A stretch of DNA of 10,987 nucleotides from Rhizobiaceae bacterium (GTDB lineage Bacteria; Pseudomonadota; Alphaproteobacteria; Rhizobiales; Rhizobiaceae): positions 1-10,987 of the forward strand of contig JAJFMR010000063.1 in NCBI GenBank assembly GCA_020696915.1, given 5' to 3'. Each line of letters begins with the position of its first letter. Within the stretch, counting starts at the first letter, position 1. Below the pieces are notes generated by a model. The model was not told the DNA's origin. It searched no databases and was given only the letters and a program-made list of their open reading frames with translations. The position numbers and the translations under genes are program-made. Below are positions 1-5,157 of the stretch, piece by piece.

Positions 1-86
1 AGTACCAGGAGAGCCGCATTCAGCTCCGACAGCAGCGTCAGCACGTCCTCCTGCAAGGGCGTCTCGACGGCAATCTCGATGGCCAC
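1..86 (-). CDS. N-terminus of a probable GNAT-family N-acetyltransferase (partial, runs off left edge)
   Basis: The minus strand stays open from a GTG at 86 to the edge, giving 28 complete codons. The peptide starts MAIEIAVETPLQEDV and continues with a leucine-rich helix (LTLLSELNAALL). This beta-strand, then PxQxDV, then helix pattern resembles the first strand and helix of small GNAT acetyltransferases of the kind that transfer acetyl from acetyl-CoA to an amine. It does not resemble the N-terminus of GatA, which would be the expected neighbour of gatC. The start lies 5 nt after the gatC stop, and the GGAG in the last gatC codons can serve as ribosome binding site, so the two genes are very likely co-transcribed and translationally coupled. 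The acetyl-CoA binding motif would lie beyond the edge, so the family call rests on about 28 residues only; substrate unknown. Confidence 0.5.
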   Translation of the reverse strand, partial: MAIEIAVETPLQEDVLTLLSELNAALLV

Positions 87-91
87 CGCCG

Positions 92-379
92 CTACTCCAC
101 GACCTTCGGGACGATGAAGAAGTTTTCGTCGGTCGAGGGTGCATTCGCCACGATGTCTTCCGGCCTGCCGCCGTCGGTGACGATGTCGGCACGTTTCCTC
201 ATCGCCATCGGAATGACCGAGGTCATCGGTTCGACCGCCGACACGTCGACTTCGTTCAGCTGCTCGACGAAGCCGAGAATCGTGTTGAGCTCGCCGGTCA
301 TGCGCTGTGCTTCCTCCTCGGTCACCGCGATGCGGGCAAGGCGAGCGACTCGTTTGACGATCTGGATGTCGACAGACAT
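92..379 (-). CDS. gatC: Asp-tRNA(Asn)/Glu-tRNA(Gln) amidotransferase subunit C
   Basis: GatC is the small subunit of the GatCAB amidotransferase, which converts Glu-tRNA(Gln) (and, where present, Asp-tRNA(Asn)) to the correctly amidated tRNA in the cytoplasm. It wraps around and stabilises the GatA-GatB pair. The 95-residue product has the family's usual length and layout: an N-terminal helix with VKRVARLARIAV (residues 8-19), the ELNTILGFVEQLNEVDV segment (30-46), the VEPMTSV turn (49-55), and the diagnostic C-terminal FFIVPKVVE. An in-frame extension upstream to about 439 is possible, but the start at 379 gives the family-typical MSVDI beginning and has a GGAG-type ribosome binding site (CCGGAGAC) about 8 nt upstream. 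The next gene downstream looks like an acetyltransferase rather than gatA, so gatA and gatB are presumably beyond the left edge. Confidence 0.95.
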   Translation of the reverse strand: MSVDIQIVKRVARLARIAVTEEEAQRMTGELNTILGFVEQLNEVDVSAVEPMTSVIPMAMRKRADIVTDGGRPEDIVANAPSTDENFFIVPKVVE

Positions 380-411
380 GAAGTCTCCGGGAGGCCAGGC
401 TGGATGCCGCG

Positions 412-439
412 CTATAGCGGCCCTGCCGGCGCCGCGCAA
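412..439 (-). promoter_or_regulatory. candidate sigma-70 promoter of gatC
   Basis: On the minus strand TTGCGC (434-439) is followed after 16 nt by CTATAG (412-417). This resembles the alphaproteobacterial TTGAC-N17-CTATAT consensus. The predicted start of transcription, near 405, leaves a leader of about 25 nt before the gatC start, enough for its ribosome binding site. The -35 element lies in the outer arm of the hairpin at 435-480. Pattern match by eye only. Confidence 0.35.
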
Positions 440-480
440 CCGCAGGCCGGCCAGGCAGGGGTTCCGCCCGGCCTGTTGCG
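435..480 (-). terminator. long hairpin after the hydrolase gene, possible terminator without U-tract
   Basis: CAGGCCGG (443-450) pairs perfectly with CCGGCCTG (468-475), and the flanking CGCAA (435-439) pairs with TTGCG (476-480). The result is a 13-bp stem with one 3-nt bulge and a 17-nt loop. It begins 20 nt after the stop of the hydrolase gene on the minus strand, the expected place for a terminator. No run of U follows, so it may instead be a Rho-linked or processing hairpin that protects the hydrolase mRNA 3' end. Confidence 0.45.
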
Positions 481-499
481 GAGCCTCTGTCTGTCGGAG

Positions 500-1207
500 C
501 TAAAGCTCGACGCTCTTGCCGCGCTCCGGCGTCAGCACTTTCGTCGCCGAACCTTCCATGCCGGCGACGAATTTGCCGGCGTCCTGGTCGACCATCGGAA
601 AGGAAGCGTAATGGCACGGTATGGCCGTCTCGAACCTGAAGAAGCGCTTGCAGGCGAGCGCCGCCACGGCGCCGCCCATCGTGAAGCGGTCGCCGATCGG
701 CACAAGGCCGATCTTCGGATCGTGGAGCTCGTTGACGAGCGCCATGTCCGAAAAGATGTCCGTGTCGCCCATGTGGTAGAGGGTCTTGTCTGCCGGGAAA
801 TGCAGCACCAGGCCCAGCGGATTTCCCAGATACGTGTTCTGGCCGCTCTCCCCGCTGAATGAGGACGAGTGCAGCGCCTGGACGAAGGTGCAGGTGAAGC
901 CTCCGCAATCGACCGTGCCGCCGGTATTGCCAGGATTTATCCTGTCGCCGGAAACACCCTTTCCGACCAGGAACATGCAGACTTCGAAGTTGGCGACGAG
1001 CATGGCTTTCGTCTTCTTCAGGATATCCACCGCATCGCCGACGTGGTCGTTGTGGCCATGCGTGAGCAGGACGTGGGTGATACCGTCGCCGGGCCCTTCC
1101 CAGCCGCCCTGCCATGACGGATTGCCCGTCAGGAACGGATCGATGAGTATCGCTGCGTCGCCGGTATCGACACGGAACGCGGAATGTCCATACCAGGTGA
1201 GTTTCAT
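500..1207 (-). CDS. metal-dependent hydrolase, UPF0173 / metallo-beta-lactamase fold
   Basis: This 235-residue cytoplasmic protein belongs to the UPF0173 group of metallo-beta-lactamase-fold hydrolases; the substrate is not established. It starts MKLTWYGHSAFRV, the typical opening of the group. The dinuclear-metal motif HGHNDHVGD is at residues 50-58 (H50, H52, D54, H55). Further probable ligands are H113 (ALHSS), D148 (MGDTD) and H199 (PCHYA), so all the expected metal-binding positions are present. Length matches the family, with no tag or transit segment. The start at 1207 is fixed by a perfect AGGAGG about 7 nt upstream; the frame is open further upstream to 1546, but only as the antisense of ruvX. 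It is divergent from ruvX and reads toward gatC, from which the hairpin at 435-480 appears to separate it. A well-formed promoter lies directly upstream. Confidence 0.93.
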   Translation of the reverse strand: MKLTWYGHSAFRVDTGDAAILIDPFLTGNPSWQGGWEGPGDGITHVLLTHGHNDHVGDAVDILKKTKAMLVANFEVCMFLVGKGVSGDRINPGNTGGTVDCGGFTCTFVQALHSSSFSGESGQNTYLGNPLGLVLHFPADKTLYHMGDTDIFSDMALVNELHDPKIGLVPIGDRFTMGGAVAALACKRFFRFETAIPCHYASFPMVDQDAGKFVAGMEGSATKVLTPERGKSVEL

Positions 1208-1214
1208 GCGATTG

Positions 1215-1220
1215 CCTCCT
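1215..1220 (-). promoter_or_regulatory. perfect Shine-Dalgarno AGGAGG of the hydrolase gene
   Basis: CCTCCT on the plus strand reads AGGAGG on the minus strand, 7 nt before the ATG at 1207. It decides the start of the hydrolase gene against the longer in-frame extension. Confidence 0.85.
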
Positions 1221-1239
1221 CGATTTCCGACCGGACGAA

Positions 1240-1267
1240 GGATAGAACGCGGCTTGTCGAAGTCAAA
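1240..1267 (-). promoter_or_regulatory. candidate sigma-70 promoter of the hydrolase gene
   Basis: On the minus strand TTTGAC (1262-1267) and CTATCC (1240-1245) are separated by 16 nt, a close match to the alphaproteobacterial CTTGAC-N17-CTATAT pattern. The predicted transcription start near 1232 gives a leader of about 25 nt that contains the AGGAGG. The -35 box overlaps the only plausible ribosome binding site of ruvX (AAAGG, 1265-1269) on the other strand. Confidence 0.5.
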
Positions 1268-1282
1268 GGCGTGGCCCATCGC

Positions 1283-1756
1283 GTGACGATCATATCGGTG
1301 GCGGACCTGCATGGGCGGATCGGATCGGACGAGACGCTCGCGGCAATCGATCTCGGCGACAAGACGATCGGCATTGCCGTGTCGGACCGCAGCCTTGCTT
1401 TTGCGCATCCCCGCCAGGTCATTCTGCGCAGGAAATTCGGCGAGGACGCACGATCGCTGCTTCGCTTGGCGGAGAGTGAAAACGTCGCGGCTATAGCGGT
1501 GGGACTGCCGATCAACATGGATGGCAGCGAGGGACCTCGGGCGCAAGCGTCGCGCGCCTTCGTGCGCAACATGGGGCAGGTGACCAGCCTGCCCTTTCTG
1601 TTCTGGGACGAGCGGCTATCGACGGTCGCCGCCGAGCGCACATTGATCGAAATGGATTTCTCGCGGCGCAAACGCGCCGGCAAGATCGATTCTGCCGCTG
1701 CCGCCTTCATTCTTCAGGGCGTGCTCGACAGGCTGCGGGCGCTGCGAGGCGACTGA
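1283..1756 (+). CDS. ruvX: Holliday junction resolvase-like / pre-16S rRNA nuclease RuvX (YqgF family)
   Basis: YqgF/RuvX proteins have an RNase H-like fold and are known for pre-16S rRNA 5'-end maturation in E. coli, with reported Holliday-junction resolvase activity in other bacteria. The product is 157 residues from the GTG at 1283. It shows the family signatures in order: AAIDLGDKTIGIAVSD (residues 20-35, catalytic D23), VGLPINMDGSEGPRA (73-87), WDERLST (108-114, E110), and KIDSAAAAFIL (134-144, D136). All three presumed catalytic acids are present. The start is uncertain: a GTG at 1271 and an ATG at 1184 are also in frame. The 1283 start gives the usual distance to the first motif, while the 1184 start would overlap the hydrolase start. 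Ribosome binding sites are weak for all three. The gene stands alone, divergent from the hydrolase and convergent with the DUF6105-like gene. Confidence 0.93.
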   Translation: MTIISVADLHGRIGSDETLAAIDLGDKTIGIAVSDRSLAFAHPRQVILRRKFGEDARSLLRLAESENVAAIAVGLPINMDGSEGPRAQASRAFVRNMGQVTSLPFLFWDERLSTVAAERTLIEMDFSRRKRAGKIDSAAAAFILQGVLDRLRALRGD

Positions 1757-2071
1757 AATCGTTGCTACGGCGGGTGCGATCCCGCCCGAGTACCGCGCGT
1801 GGATGCCCTTCAACCAGCCCGACAAATGCGCGCGGCGCCGGAACGCCAGGATTGCGAACAGCAGCATCGTGTCGAGTATGCAGGCCCTCGCGACAAGCCC
1901 CGGAAGCAACGCTGGATCGATGCCGAGCGTCTCGCCATAGATCTCGAACACGATATCGTGCACGTCGCGGGTCAGCATGACATAGCCGAAATGGAGATTA
2001 TACGACGACAGAAAATACCAGCCCCAGAAGGCGACGAGCGGAAGGGCCCAGGCGGCAAGTATCCAGCGCAT
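1616..2071 (-). CDS. small two-helix inner-membrane protein, DUF6105-like
   Basis: The 151-residue product resembles a small membrane-protein family of unknown function common in Rhizobiales (DUF6105 from memory). Residues 1-80 carry the conserved-looking part: a first membrane segment at about 4-22 with WALPLVAFWGWYFLS, a polar middle with HFGYVMLTRDVHDIVF and YGETLGIDPALLP (27-57), and a second segment at about 60-77 ending in FRRR, which suggests a cytoplasmic C-terminus. From about residue 90 the sequence looks like non-family tail, and the last 47 codons are antisense to the end of ruvX. I expect relatives to be shorter, so the tail may be a read-on after loss of an earlier stop. The start at 2071 is chosen for the family-like MRW beginning. 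It overlaps the stop of a small upstream ORF as TGATG. No function can be assigned. Confidence 0.75.
   Translation of the reverse strand: MRWILAAWALPLVAFWGWYFLSSYNLHFGYVMLTRDVHDIVFEIYGETLGIDPALLPGLVARACILDTMLLFAILAFRRRAHLSGWLKGIHARYSGGIAPAVATISVASQRPQPVEHALKNEGGSGRIDLAGAFAPREIHFDQCALGGDRR
1769..1786. terminator. GC-only hairpin just after the ruvX stop, possible bidirectional terminator
   Basis: GGCGGG (1769-1774) and CCCGCC (1781-1786) form a perfect 6-bp stem with the loop TGCGAT, starting 12 nt after the ruvX stop. There is no T-run on either side. It lies inside the DUF6105-like reading frame, near codon 97-102, so on that strand it could act only if the real stop were earlier or if it is not a terminator at all. 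Confidence 0.35.
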
Positions 2072-2229
2072 CAGAGGCCCCAGTCCCCGTCGCCCCACGA
2101 CGTTCCGGTGGCAATCGCACTGCGTAAGGTATTCCGCGAATTCGGTCGTGCGCCCCCCTCATCGAGCGGACCCGGCACGAATGCGAGGAGCCTGTCGAGT
2201 GCCCGTCGAGTGGTCAGGAGGCGCTGCAT
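2071..2229 (-). CDS. possible small protein coupled to the DUF6105-like gene (52 residues, uncertain)
   Basis: An ATG at 2229 opens a 52-codon frame whose TGA shares a base with the ATG of the membrane-protein gene (TGATG), the geometry of translational coupling. The product begins MQRLLTTRRALDRLLAFVPG, a basic amphipathic-looking helix, then turns into a Gly/Ser/Trp-rich tail ending WGDGDWGL. There is no signal peptide, membrane segment or recognised domain. The upstream GGGA is a modest ribosome binding site. Third codon positions are less GC-rich (about 70%, counted by hand) than expected for this GC-rich neighbourhood, and the frame stays open further upstream without a clear start. Either a small leader-type gene or chance; I do not recognise it. 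Confidence 0.3.
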   Translation of the reverse strand: MQRLLTTRRALDRLLAFVPGPLDEGGARPNSRNTLRSAIATGTSWGDGDWGL

Positions 2230-2401
2230 CTCATTCCCGTCTGTCAGTTCGAACAGTGGTGCCGTTGCCAGGCCCGCGCAACGTGAACCAATCATTAACC
2301 TTAACGCACCTGCCCTTGAGGTGACCGGCCGCGTCATCCCTTGAACAAGCTTCGCGGTGGCGGATCGTTCCCGGCGGTCCCGAGGTGCTGTCGTCGCGGC
2401 G
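2230..2401. other. intergenic region between the aidB stop and the small ORF
   Basis: These 172 bp hold no convincing gene. They must carry the promoter for the leftward DUF6105-like unit, but I see no good -35/-10 pair. Notable elements are an AT-rich island TTAACCTTAAC (2295-2305) in otherwise GC-rich DNA, a short inverted repeat GTTGC/GCAAC (2264-2268 and 2278-2282), and two copies of CCCTTGA 25 bp apart between about 2313 and 2344. No clear terminator for aidB was found. Confidence 0.5.
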
Positions 2402-4030
2402 TCAACTGGCCGGCGGGTAGAGCGTGTCGAGGATGAGCCGCGCATCGTGGCGGGCGTCGAGCATGCCATAGGTGTTCCGCCACTGGCCCGCCAGCCTCGT
2501 CTCAATGAAGGCGTCGGCGATACGGCCCGCCCCCATGCGGCGAAGCTCCGCAGCCGCCGCCGCAAGCGCCAGCTGCTCGCTCAGGATCCGGGCCGAGCCC
2601 TCGTCGGAGGCCGCCACCTGCATGGCCGCTCGCAGCACGCCCGTGGTTCCCGGGCCGCTGGCTCCGAGATCCTTCTCTATTCCCGCGAGCACCTCGTCGA
2701 AGAGTGCCGGCGCGCGGCCAAGCACGCGCAGCACGTCGAGTGCCATGACGTTGCCCGAGCCCTCCCAGATCGCATTCACCGGCGCTTCACGGAAGTACCG
2801 GGCGAGCGGCGCCTCTTCGACATAGCCGTTGCCGCCGAGGCACTCCATCGCCTCGTACAGCAGCGACGGCGAGATCTTGCACACCCAGTACTTCACCACC
2901 GGGGTCATGGCGCGCGCGAACGACGCTTCGCCGCGGTCGCTCGCGGCTTCGTCGAAGGAGCGCGCAAGCCGGAACGAAAGTGCCGTCGCAGCGGCAACGT
3001 CGAGAGCCATATCGGCAAGCACCCGCTGCATCAGCGGCTGTTCGGCGAGCGCCTTGCCGAACACCTGACGGTGCCTGGCATGGTGAACGGCTTCGGCCAT
3101 CCCTGCCCGCATCAGCCCCGCGGACGCCACCGCGCAATCGAGCCGGGTGAGCGTCACCATGTCCATGATCGTCTTGATGCCGGCTCCCGGCTCACCGATC
3201 ATCTCGCCGATGGCGTCTGCGAATTCGACCTCCGCCGAAGCATTCGAACGGTTGCCAAGCTTGTTCTTGAGGCGCTGGAAGCGGAACCCGTTGCTGCTGC
3301 CGTCGCCCAGTATGCGCGGGACGAGAAAGCAGGAGAGCCCCTCCCCGGCCTGCGCGAGCACAAGGAACGCATCCGACATCGGTGCCGACATGAACCATTT
3401 GTGGCCCGTGAGCCGATGGAAGCCGCCCCCGGCGCGCTCGGCCCGCGTGGAGTTGGCGCGCAGGTCGGTGCCGCCCTGCTTTTCCGTCATTCCCATACCC
3501 AGCGTCAGGCCGGTCTTCTCGACTGGCGGTTTCTGGCCCTGGTCGTATTTTCGCGTCGTGATGCGGGGTGCCCATTCGCGGAACAGCCTTGGGCTTGCCA
3601 TGAGGGCGGCGAGCGATGCGCTCGTCATGGTGATCGGACAAAGATGGCCCGTTTCGAGTTCGGCCGTCAGGTAGAAGCGCGCCGCGCGGATCTGGTGCCG
3701 CCGCCCGATCTCCGGCTCGCCATTCTCCCACGCGGAGGAATGCAACCCGTTCGAGATGGAGCGCCGCATCAGGGCATGGTAGGCGGGATGGAACTCGACG
3801 AGATCAATCCGCCGCCCCTGCCTGTCATGCGTCTTGAGGACCGGCATTTCGGCATTTGCCAGGCGCGCCAGCTCCTGAGCCTCCTGGGTCAGCACGAAAC
3901 GGCCGAGCGTGTCGAGATCCTTGCGAACCGGGTCAGAGAAGTTTTCGGCGATCTGGATCAGCAGGGGATCGCCGCGCCAGGCGTTCATCCCGTAGATCGG
4001 CGGCGGCTGGTTGGTTACCTCGTGGGTCAC
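2402..4030 (-). CDS. aidB: AidB-type acyl-CoA dehydrogenase
   Basis: The 542-residue product matches E. coli AidB (541 residues) along its whole length, including motifs that separate AidB from ordinary acyl-CoA dehydrogenases. In order: LARLANAEMP (54-63), HPAYHALM (81-88), LCPITMTSAS (130-139), the FAD-contacting GMGMTEKQGGTD (178-189), TGHKWFMSAPMSDA (208-221), LKNKLGNRSNAS (254-265), QVFGKALAEQPLMQ (322-335), MECLGGNGYVEE (395-406), and VNAIWEGSGN (418-427) with the presumed catalytic E423. A helical C-terminal domain (about 440-542) follows, which in E. coli AidB contributes to DNA binding. AidB is a flavoprotein of the adaptive response to alkylation damage, with weak isovaleryl-CoA dehydrogenase activity in vitro; its physiological substrate is unclear. 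The GTG start at 4030 gives the family length and has AGAAGGA 6 nt upstream. No ada or alkB is adjacent. It is divergent from pyrB, and a dyad between them may be a control site. Confidence 0.93.
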   Translation of the reverse strand: MTHEVTNQPPPIYGMNAWRGDPLLIQIAENFSDPVRKDLDTLGRFVLTQEAQELARLANAEMPVLKTHDRQGRRIDLVEFHPAYHALMRRSISNGLHSSAWENGEPEIGRRHQIRAARFYLTAELETGHLCPITMTSASLAALMASPRLFREWAPRITTRKYDQGQKPPVEKTGLTLGMGMTEKQGGTDLRANSTRAERAGGGFHRLTGHKWFMSAPMSDAFLVLAQAGEGLSCFLVPRILGDGSSNGFRFQRLKNKLGNRSNASAEVEFADAIGEMIGEPGAGIKTIMDMVTLTRLDCAVASAGLMRAGMAEAVHHARHRQVFGKALAEQPLMQRVLADMALDVAAATALSFRLARSFDEAASDRGEASFARAMTPVVKYWVCKISPSLLYEAMECLGGNGYVEEAPLARYFREAPVNAIWEGSGNVMALDVLRVLGRAPALFDEVLAGIEKDLGASGPGTTGVLRAAMQVAASDEGSARILSEQLALAAAAAELRRMGAGRIADAFIETRLAGQWRNTYGMLDARHDARLILDTLYPPAS

Positions 4031-4036
4031 GTGCTG

Positions 4037-4043
4037 TCCTTCT
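4037..4043 (-). promoter_or_regulatory. ribosome binding site deciding the GTG start of aidB
   Basis: TCCTTCT on the plus strand reads AGAAGGA on the minus strand, with 6 nt to the GTG at 4030. It supports the GTG against the in-frame ATG farther upstream near 4177, which would add 49 residues not found in AidB. Confidence 0.7.
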
Positions 4044-4076
4044 CGCCGCCCCACATCCCGAAGACGCGGCAAAGCC

Positions 4077-4082
4077 TTATAG
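4077..4082 (-). promoter_or_regulatory. candidate -10 element of aidB
   Basis: CTATAA on the minus strand lies 46 nt before the aidB GTG. No good -35 box stands 16-18 nt upstream of it, which is what one would expect of an activator-dependent promoter, but the assignment is weak. Confidence 0.25.
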
Positions 4083-4111
4083 CCATCCGCGCAAGTCGGG
4101 GGCGATGAAAA

Positions 4112-4138
4112 TCCGGGGGAGAAGCGCTTCTGTCCGGA
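4112..4138. promoter_or_regulatory. 27-bp dyad between aidB and pyrB, possible operator
   Basis: A 12-bp perfect palindrome AGAAGCGCTTCT (4120-4131) is flanked by TCCGG (4112-4116) on the left and CCGGA (4134-4138) on the right. The whole is a near-symmetric dyad with spacers of 3 and 2 nt. It sits between the candidate -10 of aidB (4077-4082) and the candidate -35 of pyrB (4147-4152), a usual place for a regulator of divergent promoters. It could also fold as RNA if transcription starts farther upstream. No known operator was recognised. Confidence 0.4.
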
Positions 4139-4146
4139 GAGGCTTC

Positions 4147-4175
4147 TTGCGAGGTCCCGGTCGCCACAATATAGC
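4147..4175 (+). promoter_or_regulatory. candidate promoter of the pyrB-pyrC-plsY-dprA operon
   Basis: TTGCGA (4147-4152), a 17-nt spacer, then TATAGC (4170-4175). Transcription would start near 4182, leaving only about 10 nt before the pyrB ATG. That would make a near-leaderless message without room for an attenuator or a normal ribosome binding site, in line with the absence of a clear Shine-Dalgarno sequence there. Confidence 0.4.
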
Positions 4176-4191
4176 ACGGCTGGACGCCACC

Positions 4192-5157
4192 ATGAGCCAG
4201 TCTCCCTCCCCGCCGCTCTACCCGCATCGCCACCTGCTCGGCATAAGCGACCTGTCGCGATGGGACATCGAGCTTCTGCTGGACCTCGCTGACGCGGCCG
4301 TGCCGCTGTCGCGGCAGCCGGAAAAGAAGAAATCGTCGCTGCGCGGGCGCACCCAGATCAATCTCTTCTTCGAGGCCTCGACCCGTACACAGGCCTCGTT
4401 CGAACTGGCCGGCAAGCGGCTCGGAGCTGACGTCATGAACATGTCGGTGGCGAGTTCGTCCGTCAAGAAGGGCGAGACGCTGGTCGACACCGCGATGACC
4501 CTGAACGCGATGCGGCCGGACATCCTCATCATCAGGCACCAGTCTGCCGGAGCGGCCGCGCTGCTCGCTCAGAAGGTCGGCTGCTCGGTCGTCAATGCCG
4601 GGGACGGGGCGCATGAGCACCCGACCCAGGCGCTGCTCGATGCGCTGACCATCCGGCGAAAAAAGGGCGATCTCGCCAGGCTCGTGGTGGCGATCTGCGG
4701 CGACATCCTGCACTCGCGCGTGGCGCGCTCCAACATCGTCCTGCTCAATGCGCTTGGCGCCGAAGTCAGGGTCGTCGCCCCCTCGACGCTCCTTCCGGCC
4801 GGCATCGAAAAAATGGGCGTCATCGTCGCTTCCTCGATGTCGGAAGGCCTCAGGAACGCCGACGTGGTGATGATGCTGCGGCTGCAGCGCGAGCGCATGG
4901 CCGGCGCTTTCGTGCCCTCGGTGCGCGAGTATTTCCGGTATTTCGGGCTCGACGCCGAAAAACTGAAGGTGGCCAGGAAAGACGCCCTCGTCATGCACCC
5001 CGGCCCGATGAACCGCGGCGTCGAGATTTCGTCGGAGATCGCCGACGGCCCGCAAAGCGTCATCCAGGAACAGGTCGAGATGGGGGTCGCCGTCCGCATG
5101 GCGGTGATGGAGGCCCTGCTCGATCCTCGCCGCAACGCCGGCGGGCAGACGCAATGA
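4192..5157 (+). CDS. pyrB: aspartate carbamoyltransferase catalytic subunit
   Basis: PyrB condenses carbamoyl phosphate with L-aspartate to carbamoyl-aspartate, the committed step of de novo pyrimidine synthesis in the cytoplasm. The 321-residue product carries the carbamoyl-phosphate site FFEASTRTQASFE (59-71, S63-T-R-T), the VKKGET loop (91-96) that reaches the neighbouring subunit's active site, RHQSAG (115-120), HEHPTQALLDALT (141-153), ICGDILHSRVARS (168-180), and the aspartate-domain HPGPMNRGVEI (269-279). Everything needed for catalysis is visible. The ATG at 4192 gives the usual length; an in-frame ATG at 4106 would add residues with no family match. pyrC overlaps the stop as ATGA. 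No pyrI regulatory subunit is adjacent, so a class A-type complex of PyrB with the neighbouring PyrC homologue is likely (inference from the pseudomonad PyrB-PyrC' system). Confidence 0.97.
   Translation: MSQSPSPPLYPHRHLLGISDLSRWDIELLLDLADAAVPLSRQPEKKKSSLRGRTQINLFFEASTRTQASFELAGKRLGADVMNMSVASSSVKKGETLVDTAMTLNAMRPDILIIRHQSAGAAALLAQKVGCSVVNAGDGAHEHPTQALLDALTIRRKKGDLARLVVAICGDILHSRVARSNIVLLNALGAEVRVVAPSTLLPAGIEKMGVIVASSMSEGLRNADVVMMLRLQRERMAGAFVPSVREYFRYFGLDAEKLKVARKDALVMHPGPMNRGVEISSEIADGPQSVIQEQVEMGVAVRMAVMEALLDPRRNAGGQTQ

Noticed and set aside
1..91. Left-edge gene as gatA
   Set aside because: gatA would be the expected neighbour of gatC, but the translated residues do not resemble a GatA N-terminus and fit a small GNAT protein better.
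1208..1546. N-terminal extension of the hydrolase frame
   Set aside because: It is antisense to ruvX, is Arg/Asp-rich without motif, and the AGGAGG before 1207 fixes the start.
2357..4108. Long plus-strand open frame antisense to aidB
   Set aside because: Composition is Arg/His/Ala-rich without motifs, while the minus strand encodes a full-length AidB with all signatures; chance openness in GC-rich DNA.
4031..4191. PyrR-binding leader or pyr attenuator upstream of pyrB
   Set aside because: No leader peptide with a following T-tract terminator is visible, and the best promoter leaves no room for one.
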